DNA of 12,676 bases, from NCBI GenBank assembly GCA_041666965.1, contig JBAYFX010000026.1, forward strand, positions 1 through 12,676, given 5' to 3'. Shown piece by piece: positions 1 to 5,351 of the stretch; position 1 is the first letter of the stretch; every line of letters begins with the position of its first letter. The position numbers and the translations under genes were made by a program. This DNA comes from JBAYFX01 sp041666965 (lineage in GTDB: Bacteria > Patescibacteriota > Microgenomatia > UBA12405). The notes beneath the pieces are model-generated. The model searched no databases and was not told the origin of the DNA. It worked only from the letters and a program-made list of their open reading frames with translations.

Positions 1-172
1 AGTTATTAGTGTTGGTTCTGAGTATATTTCCGATTACGGCACCAAAAAAACTTCACCCTGCGCTACGGGTGACACTGTCATTTACCGCGAATGGGGTGGC
101 AAAGAGTATAAAGAGGACCAAGAGGACCTGCTCCTTCTCAAGTTCGAAGACATTATGGCAGTCATTAAGTAA
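1..172 (+). CDS. groES: Co-chaperonin GroES, 3' part only
   Basis: This is the C-terminal 56 residues of GroES, the heptameric lid that caps the GroEL folding chamber in the cytosol. The frame is read from base 2 to the TAA at 170-172 and is cut by the window edge, so about 40 N-terminal residues, including most of the mobile loop that binds GroEL, are missing. What is visible is the second half of the beta-barrel: a GDTVIYREWGGKEYK segment matching the family's GD-V-(F/Y) strand, then an acidic turn, and the typical ending LLLLKFEDIMAVIK. Identity is supported by groEL starting 38 bp downstream in the usual groES-groEL order. Any heat-shock promoter or CIRCE/HrcA operator would lie upstream, outside the window. 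Confidence 0.93.
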   Translation, partial: VISVGSEYISDYGTKKTSPCATGDTVIYREWGGKEYKEDQEDLLLLKFEDIMAVIK

Positions 173-200
173 ATTACAAATTATTACTATATACATTAAA

Positions 201-206
201 TACACT
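201..206 (+). promoter_or_regulatory. Possible -10 box (TACACT) just before groEL
   Basis: TACACT lies 4 nt upstream of the groEL ATG in the AT-rich 38-bp groES-groEL gap, which contains no Shine-Dalgarno-like AGGAGG. It fits the window-wide pattern of TAnnnT hexamers next to start codons and could give groEL a leaderless transcript in addition to the groES-groEL mRNA. No convincing -35 box is seen at 16-18 bp. Inferred only. Confidence 0.4.
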
Positions 207-210
207 AACT

Positions 211-1875
211 ATGGCCAAACAAATTAAATTCTCAGCCGATGCCCGCCAGTCTTTGCTTCAGGGTATCAACATTTTAGCTAACGCTGTTGTTACTACTTTA
301 GGACCCAAGGGTCGCAATGTTGCCATTGATAAAAAATGGGGTGCCCCCAATGTTATCCACGATGGTGTTACTGTTGCCAAAGAAATTGAATTAAAAGACC
401 CGTTTGCCAACATGGGTGCCCAGCTTTTAAAGGAGGCTGCTTCTAAAACCAACGACATCGCCGGAGACGGTACTACTACCGCAACTCTTCTGGCTCAGGC
501 TATTGCCAATAAAGGTTTACAAAATGTCACCGCCGGTTCTAATCCCATGATCATCCGTAAGGGTTTAGAAAAAGGTCTGGCTGCCATTTTAGCTGAACTC
601 GACGCCATGAAAAAAAGTATCAATATTAAAGATAATGACGAAATTGAAAATGTCGCCACCATTTCTGCTGGTGACTCCGTTATCGGTAAAAAAATCGCCG
701 AAGCCGTAATCAAAGTCGGCCGTGACGGGTTAATCACTGCCGAAGAGGGTAAGGGGTTGGTTATTGAAACCAAAGAAACTTCCGGTATGGAATTCGACCA
801 GGGTTTTCTTTCGCCCTATTTTGCTACCAATACCGAAGCCATGGAGTCAGTTATCGATAGTCCCTATATTATTATTACTGACAAGAAAATCAGCTCCATT
901 CAAGATATTCTGCCTTTCTTGGAAAAACTGGTTAAGCTCACTAAAAACTTTGTTATCATTGCCGAAGATGTTGACGGTGAAGCTTTAACCACCCTGGTTC
1001 TAAATAAACTTCGGGGTACCTTTAACGCTTTAGCGGTTAAGGCTCCGGGTTTTGGAGACCGCCGCAAAGCCATGTTAGAAGACATTGCTGTCTTAACTGG
1101 CGGTAGAGTCATTTCAGACGAAGTTGGTGCCAAGTTTGACACCGCCGAACCAACCGAGTTTTGTGGCCGGGCCGACTCAGTCACTGCCGACAAAGACAAA
1201 ACTCGAATCTTGGGTGGCGCTGGTTCAAAAGAAGATGTTAAAGCCCGTGTGGCTCAACTTCGAGCTCAAATGGACAAAACCACTTCCGAATATGACAATA
1301 AAAACTTCCAGGAACGTATCGCCAAACTAATTGGTGGAGCCATTGTTTTGGAAGTTGGTGGAGCCACTGAAGTAGAAATGAAAGAGCGTCTCGAGCGGGT
1401 TAAAGACGCCATTGATGCTACAAAGGCTGCCGTTGAGGAGGGGATTCTGCCCGGTGGTGGCATAGCCCTTTTGAAGGCTGCATCAGTACTGGACCAAATT
1501 AAAGGAGATAGCGACGAGGAACAGGTGGGAATTAATATTCTCAAGTTTGCTCTTGAACAGCCAATCCGAAGATTAGCTGAAAATTCCGGTGAAGATGGTG
1601 GTTATATTCTCAATAAAATCCGGGACGCCATGAAGGCCGATCCCAAATCTGATTATGGCTACAATGCCGCAACCGGAGAGTTTGGTTCCATGATTAAGTT
1701 TGGCATTCTTGACCCCGCCAAAGTAACCAAATCGGCCCTAATCAACGCTGTTTCAGTGGGTACCATGATTCTCACCACTGATGTACTTATCACCGATATG
1801 CCGGAAAAAGCTAAAGGTCCAGGCATGCCTCCTGGTGGTATGGGTGGCATGGGCGGTATGGACGACATGATGTGA
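211..1875 (+). CDS. groEL: Chaperonin GroEL (Hsp60), complete
   Basis: GroEL is the ATP-driven tetradecameric group I chaperonin that folds cytosolic proteins inside a cavity capped by GroES. At 554 residues it is slightly longer than the usual 540-550. Seen in order: equatorial nucleotide-binding loop TLGPKGRN near residue 30; GDGTTT with the conserved Asp86; intermediate and apical domains in the middle; ERVKDA with the ATP-hydrolysis Asp399; AAVEEGILPGGG; and a C-terminal GGM-type tail (GGMGGMGGMDDMM). The tail shows that the full length is present and that the tandem TGA TGA at 1873-1878 is a real stop. The start is the ATG giving MAKQIKF, the standard GroEL beginning. No ribosome binding site precedes it, so translation may depend on coupling from groES or on a leaderless message. 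Nothing looks damaged. Confidence 0.98.
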   Translation: MAKQIKFSADARQSLLQGINILANAVVTTLGPKGRNVAIDKKWGAPNVIHDGVTVAKEIELKDPFANMGAQLLKEAASKTNDIAGDGTTTATLLAQAIANKGLQNVTAGSNPMIIRKGLEKGLAAILAELDAMKKSINIKDNDEIENVATISAGDSVIGKKIAEAVIKVGRDGLITAEEGKGLVIETKETSGMEFDQGFLSPYFATNTEAMESVIDSPYIIITDKKISSIQDILPFLEKLVKLTKNFVIIAEDVDGEALTTLVLNKLRGTFNALAVKAPGFGDRRKAMLEDIAVLTGGRVISDEVGAKFDTAEPTEFCGRADSVTADKDKTRILGGAGSKEDVKARVAQLRAQMDKTTSEYDNKNFQERIAKLIGGAIVLEVGGATEVEMKERLERVKDAIDATKAAVEEGILPGGGIALLKAASVLDQIKGDSDEEQVGINILKFALEQPIRRLAENSGEDGGYILNKIRDAMKADPKSDYGYNAATGEFGSMIKFGILDPAKVTKSALINAVSVGTMILTTDVLITDMPEKAKGPGMPPGGMGGMGGMDDMM

Positions 1876-1882
1876 TGAAATC

Positions 1883-1899
1883 ATCCGCCTATGGTGGAT
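1883..1899 (+). other. Small hairpin directly after groEL
   Basis: ATCCGCC and GGTGGAT pair over 7 bp, including one G-U wobble, around a 3-nt loop. It is the first of three hairpins in the roughly 100-nt groEL 3' UTR and has no U-tract. It may slow 3' exonucleases. The fold is seen in the sequence; the role is inferred. Confidence 0.4.
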
Positions 1900-1906
1900 A
1901 ATCTTT

Positions 1907-1944
1907 GTCATTCTGATCCCGAAAGCTTTCGGGAGAAGAATCTC
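1907..1944. repeat. REP-like palindromic element in groEL 3' UTR
   Basis: The core TCCCGAAAGCTTTCGGGA (1917-1934) is a perfect 18-bp palindrome. It is flanked by TTCTGA on the left and GAAGAA on the right, which extend the pairing imperfectly, within GTCATTC...AGAATCTC. From memory, the outer frame GTCATTCTGA...GAAGAATCTC resembles a dispersed palindromic repeat found between genes in many bacterial genomes. That similarity is recalled, not searched. The element lies between groEL and its terminator. Confidence 0.5.
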
Positions 1945-1954
1945 ATTTGTCTTT

Positions 1955-1989
1955 TTAAACCCCGCTTCGGCGGGGTTTAATGTTTTTCT
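1955..1989 (+). terminator. Intrinsic terminator of groESL
   Basis: An 11-bp stem (TTAAACCCCGC at 1955-1965 with GCGGGGTTTAA at 1970-1980) closes a UUCG tetraloop. It is followed on the + strand by TGTTTTTCTTT. This is a textbook Rho-independent terminator for groES-groEL. On the - strand the downstream bases are A-rich, so it is probably not bidirectional, although the stop codon of the convergent Nudix gene (1977-1979) lies inside its 3' arm. Confidence 0.9.
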
Positions 1990-2477
1990 TTCCAAAATCT
2001 TTTCACCCAATCAATCGATTCTTGCTGATATTTCTCTCCCGAGTTTATAAGTGTCTCTACATCCTCTGGTGAAAAAAATCTGTACTCACTAATTTCACTA
2101 GCTTGTGGGATAATTTTCTGATTCTCGTATTTAGCGTAGTAGCAATAGGTAAAGTTTTTCTCGTTTGACAATACCGTTAACATTTTTCCGGCATATTCTA
2201 ACTTAGTATCAAAACCCAACTCCTCAACTAATTCTCTGTGGGCCACTGTTTCAGGGTCCATGCCTTTGCCAATGTGTCCAGCCACGCTCACAATCCAGTA
2301 TCCTGGTAATAACTTTTTGGTCATATTACGTTTCTGAAGCAATACTTTCTTGTCATTATCGTAAATCACAATCGCAACATCTCTGTGATAAATATTTGGG
2401 TTGGAATTCGCCTCACTTCTGGAAACTTGGCCAATCACTTCATCTTTTTCATTAACTAAATCCAGTATTTCATCCAT
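1977..2477 (-). CDS. Nudix hydrolase, IPP isomerase-like (YfcD type)
   Basis: A 166-residue Nudix protein. The N-terminus MDEILDLVNEKDEVIG, followed by R-(S/D)-E, then HRDVAIVIYD and LLQKR, is typical of the isopentenyl-diphosphate isomerase-like/YfcD branch. Those enzymes hydrolyse nucleoside-diphosphate-X or related pyrophosphates; the substrate cannot be told from sequence. The Nudix box spans residues 67-89: G67, R81-E82, E85-E86 and G88 are in register, so the metal-binding helix is intact. The glutamate expected at box position 7 is Met73, a change tolerated in some IDI-like members. The ATG is 5 nt from a perfect TATAAT on this strand, implying a leaderless mRNA. The gene is divergent from the Memo gene (21 bp between start codons) and convergent with groEL, its stop lying inside the groEL terminator stem. 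Confidence 0.88.
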   Translation of the reverse strand: MDEILDLVNEKDEVIGQVSRSEANSNPNIYHRDVAIVIYDNDKKVLLQKRNMTKKLLPGYWIVSVAGHIGKGMDPETVAHRELVEELGFDTKLEYAGKMLTVLSNEKNFTYCYYAKYENQKIIPQASEISEYRFFSPEDVETLINSGEKYQQESIDWVKRFWKEKH

Positions 2478-2498
2478 GGGTTATTATAACTTTAGTTT
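2478..2498. promoter_or_regulatory. 21-bp divergent promoter, Nudix (-) and Memo (+)
   Basis: On the - strand, TATAAT (2483-2488), 5 nt and then ATG form a leaderless start for the Nudix gene. On the + strand, TATAAC (2485-2490; 8 nt from ATG) or TAACTT (2487-2492; 6 nt from ATG) can serve the Memo gene. The two -10 boxes share the palindrome TTATAA (2484-2489), so the two polymerases would compete for the same bases. No Shine-Dalgarno sequence fits in the gap. Confidence 0.6.
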
Positions 2499-3611
2499 AT
2501 GTTTTCTTTCTTACTCTCACTTTTTACCCTGCCTTTTTCATCACCTGCTACTAACCTTCCCGTTGCCGCCGTTGTCCCCCACCACGATATTGTCGCCTCC
2601 ACTCGGCTAAAATCCCTCAAAACCATTGCCCGTCTGCGTCCTAAAACCAAAACCATAATTTTAATTGGTCCTGACCATTTTTCCGTAAATCAGCGCCAGC
2701 GTTCTTATTCCAACCAAAATTGGACCCTAAATAAGGGTCAAATTAACTTTGCTACACCTCTTTTGCCTCGCCTCAGTCCACTTCTATCTCTTCAAAACGG
2801 TGTGGTTAAAAACGATCACACAGTTTTTAATTTATTGGGGGATATTAAAGCCACTTTTCCCCAAGCCTCCCTTTTTCCCATACTTCTTGGCCAACAGGTT
2901 CCTCTTACCTCTCTTAACAGTTTAGTCTCTACAATTTCTGAAGTTTGTCAAAAGGATTGTCTGCTGTTGGTTTCCGTTGATTTTTCCCATTATCTACCCT
3001 GGGCTTTGGCCGATGTTCATGACCAAAAAACGCTCTATACGCTTTCTACTCAAAATCATTTAGATGTTCCTGCTTTGGAAGTCGACAGTCAGCAATCACT
3101 TTATGTATTAATGAAATTCTCTGGCCTCAAATCCTCAACTAACTTTCATTTATTGGCGCACACTAATTCAACTAAGTTAGCAGGATTGCGAGACACTGAA
3201 TCCACCTCTCATGTTATGGGTTATTACTCCCCATCATCGGCTAACTCTTACCACCCTCCCCGCCCGTTTACTTTTACTTTTTCACCCACACTTGAGCGCA
3301 AACTCAACCAAACCAGTTTAGGCGACCGGTTTTTTTACGGCGTTGACCAATTTAATCCGTCGCTAAATTTGCCACTCACACTGCCCAAAAACATGATTGT
3401 TGCCGGCGCTCAAACCAAAGCTGGTACCCATTTGGTTTTTTTACCTTATAAACTAGTTAAGGGTCAATATTTTCTCCTAACCGGAGATTCCAAAACCAAA
3501 GAATTATATAAGTTCTTTTCTTCCCTAAAGCTCCCATTTTCTGCCACCACTGATACTTTTAGTGGTACACTTTTTTATGACTCGTACCCTTCTTCCACCA
3601 CAAGAAAATAA
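2499..3611 (+). CDS. Memo-family protein (AmmeMemoRadiSam protein B-like) with C-terminal extension
   Basis: A 370-residue protein whose first ~245 residues match the Memo/AmmeMemoRadiSam B family, related in fold to LigB-type extradiol dioxygenases; its biochemical role in bacteria is unsettled. Landmarks in order: VVPHHD (25-30, family PHxGY), LIGPDH (55-60, family GPSHH), NDHTVFNLLG (105-114, family DEHS), VSVDFSHY (158-165, family SSDFCHW), and TSHVMGYY (236-243). The metal-ligand histidines H28 or H29 and H60 are present. The cysteine that human Memo1 uses as third ligand is not seen in the matching segment (about 221-235). Residues 1-15 are hydrophobic, perhaps an export signal, but without a charged start. 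Residues ~257-370 are an extra region I do not recognise. The 3' end overlaps the next gene by 35 bp. No AMMECR1 or radical-SAM partner gene is in the window. Confidence 0.8.
   Translation: MFSFLLSLFTLPFSSPATNLPVAAVVPHHDIVASTRLKSLKTIARLRPKTKTIILIGPDHFSVNQRQRSYSNQNWTLNKGQINFATPLLPRLSPLLSLQNGVVKNDHTVFNLLGDIKATFPQASLFPILLGQQVPLTSLNSLVSTISEVCQKDCLLLVSVDFSHYLPWALADVHDQKTLYTLSTQNHLDVPALEVDSQQSLYVLMKFSGLKSSTNFHLLAHTNSTKLAGLRDTESTSHVMGYYSPSSANSYHPPRPFTFTFSPTLERKLNQTSLGDRFFYGVDQFNPSLNLPLTLPKNMIVAGAQTKAGTHLVFLPYKLVKGQYFLLTGDSKTKELYKFFSSLKLPFSATTDTFSGTLFYDSYPSSTTRK
3566..3571 (+). promoter_or_regulatory. -10 box (TACACT) inside the Memo gene's 3' end
   Basis: TACACT followed by TTTTT (3572-3576) and ATG (3577) reproduces the 5-nt spacing seen at other starts here. 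It suggests that the downstream gene has its own leaderless promoter embedded in the Memo coding sequence, and it decides the start codon: ATG 3577 over the GTG at 3562, which would lie upstream of this box and outside such a transcript. Confidence 0.55.
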
Positions 3612-5316
3612 CCCCGAATTAGTCCCCCCAGCCCAACCTACCGTTAACCCTCTTTGGTTAATTGTTGCCCTGCTTACGATTCTTGTTGTAGCTTCCTTGG
3701 CTCTAGCCTACAACTTTTACCGTCAGTCTCAGGGTTTACCTGTTCCTTCCATTTCCCCCACTCCCACTGTTCCCGTTGTTACCCCAACTATTCCGGTCCT
3801 CTCACTTGTTCCTAGTCCCGTCACTCCTGTTTCTGAATCCATCAGTTGGAATTCTTCGCCCGTCACTCACCCGGCTTTAGATATTTTTAAATCTCTAAAC
3901 CAGGAAAACACCTCTGAATACACCCCTTCCAAGGCAAAGTATTACCAGGTTGCCACTTTACCTCAAGGCCAAAAACTAGTTCTGGCTTACGTTCCCACTC
4001 AGGGAATGGGAGAGTTTGACACCATTCTTCGGGTGGTTGTCGACGGACCCCGTAACTTCTTAGTACCAACTCCTGATTCCCAAAATTACTTTGATAACTT
4101 GCTTGACGGTAATAAAATATCCACCTGGACCTACCAAATACCGGAGCTAAACCCTCCCGAACGGTTATTTACCACAGATGATCTTAAAGGTGATTATAAA
4201 ATGAGCTATACCACAACAGACAAATTTGAGTCTCTTCCTTCCCCTCAATTGGTCCAAGACTTTCCCACTGGTGCCCTTTATTACACCAAAAACCAGGTAT
4301 CTGGAAAACCCTCAGGAATTTTTGGTTTAAATTATTATTTCCGTCTCAAGGACAATACACTTGTTAGATACATCCCAACTGTCCCCGGTATGAACGATGA
4401 TCAAAAACCAAACATTACTTGGGAGGACAGGTCGGAAAACTCTACAAGTTTCAATACCCGTTTGATTGGTGGTTGCGGGTCTGAGAGTAGGAATGACAAT
4501 TATTCCCTTTCGCCAGAATTTATCTCCCAAAAAGTTCATTCCGGGTATATGTTCAACGAAAGTCAACCGCAATACGAAGTCTTTCAGGTTACCGATCCAA
4601 ACCACCCGCTTGTTGGGCAACTTTACAACAACTACAAAGTCGGCAGGGAGTCTGAACCTGGTTTCCTAAATATTAATGATTTTGCCAAACAGCATAACCA
4701 TTTTATTTGGAAAGACAAAATGGGTAACTACTTGTTGTTTATTAGTGCCAATTACCAACCCATGGCCGAATGTGGCAAGCCAGTGATTTATCTTTATCCT
4801 CAAGTGCCAACCCAAGTATCTGTAAAAGTCGGCGCCAAAATCACTCAAAGTGAGCCACTTTATTCAAGTATTGGTTGGCAGGTTCTGGCTCAACCCGACG
4901 GTTCTCTAAATTATCAAGGTCAAAACTATCCTTACCTCTTCTGGGAAGGCCAAGGCAATGGGCTTTATCCTGACTATCGGGATCAAGGTTTTGTGGTGGC
5001 TCAACAAGATTTAATTGCTACTGTTAACCGCCACCTCCGGCTTCTCGGGTTAAACCAAAAAGAATCAGCTGACTTCATGGAGTTTTGGCAACCCCGTCTA
5101 CCCTCCACTCCCTTTGTTCGACTGACTTGGTTAGGAACTGCTGACATGAACCGCCTGGCTCCTCTTAAGGTATCTCCCAGGCCCGACACTACCATTAGAT
5201 TATTTTTAGAGTTTGAAGGTTTAGACTCACCTATCACTCTTAAACCCCAAAAATTATCAGCTCCCAAGCGCACCGGTTTTACCTTGGTTGAATGGGGCGG
5301 GCTCCTTTTCAAGTAA
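3577..5316 (+). CDS. Membrane-anchored extracytoplasmic protein with KPVIYLYP domain
   Basis: A 579-residue protein of unknown function. Layout: a short Pro-rich cytoplasmic N-terminus (1-25), one hydrophobic helix (26-45, LWLIVALLTILVVASLALAY), a Pro/Thr/Ser-rich linker (about 53-85), then a long soluble part predicted to lie outside the membrane. At 398-408 stands ECGKPVIYLYP, followed by VSVKV, GWQVLAQPDG and YLFWEG. I recall this arrangement (KPVIYLYP, GW-V--PDG, Y-(Y/F)WEG) from many uncharacterised bacterial surface proteins but cannot name a family. The only two cysteines are Cys300 and Cys399, which could form a disulfide. I chose ATG 3577 because TACACT lies 5 nt upstream; the longer GTG 3562 reading only adds MVHFF. 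The 35-bp overlap with the Memo gene suggests joint expression and perhaps a joint role at the cell surface, which is inference. Confidence 0.75.
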   Translation: MTRTLLPPQENNPELVPPAQPTVNPLWLIVALLTILVVASLALAYNFYRQSQGLPVPSISPTPTVPVVTPTIPVLSLVPSPVTPVSESISWNSSPVTHPALDIFKSLNQENTSEYTPSKAKYYQVATLPQGQKLVLAYVPTQGMGEFDTILRVVVDGPRNFLVPTPDSQNYFDNLLDGNKISTWTYQIPELNPPERLFTTDDLKGDYKMSYTTTDKFESLPSPQLVQDFPTGALYYTKNQVSGKPSGIFGLNYYFRLKDNTLVRYIPTVPGMNDDQKPNITWEDRSENSTSFNTRLIGGCGSESRNDNYSLSPEFISQKVHSGYMFNESQPQYEVFQVTDPNHPLVGQLYNNYKVGRESEPGFLNINDFAKQHNHFIWKDKMGNYLLFISANYQPMAECGKPVIYLYPQVPTQVSVKVGAKITQSEPLYSSIGWQVLAQPDGSLNYQGQNYPYLFWEGQGNGLYPDYRDQGFVVAQQDLIATVNRHLRLLGLNQKESADFMEFWQPRLPSTPFVRLTWLGTADMNRLAPLKVSPRPDTTIRLFLEFEGLDSPITLKPQKLSAPKRTGFTLVEWGGLLFK

Positions 5317-5351
5317 TTGATTTTATGGCCTCGGGGCTTTAACCTTGGTCC
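5317..5351 (+). promoter_or_regulatory. 35-bp gap before PPDK with TAACCT box
   Basis: TAACCT (5340-5345) stands 6 nt before the PPDK ATG, a weaker version of the leaderless pattern. A small GC-rich patch around 5328-5336 could fold weakly (GCC/GGC) but has no U-tract, so I do not call it a terminator. No Shine-Dalgarno is present. Confidence 0.35.

Noticed and set aside
9..227. 72-aa open frame at the window start, overlapping groES and the groEL start
   Set aside because: It is a different frame from the clear GroES C-terminus (ends TAA 170-172) and has no protein-like pattern.
900..1544. Antisense open frames inside groEL
   Set aside because: They are shadows of a strongly conserved coding sequence; the complementary composition explains them.
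1873..1878. TGA TGA at the groEL end as possible recoded glycine (genetic code 25)
   Set aside because: The protein already ends in a canonical GGM tail, and two other genes also end in TGA at natural family ends.
1753..2010. 85-aa antisense open frame across the groEL end and terminator
   Set aside because: It is mostly the complement of the Met/Gly-rich groEL tail, runs through the terminator and has no recognisable motif.
5328..5340. GC-rich patch before PPDK as terminator or attenuator
   Set aside because: Pairing is only about 3-4 bp and no U-run follows.
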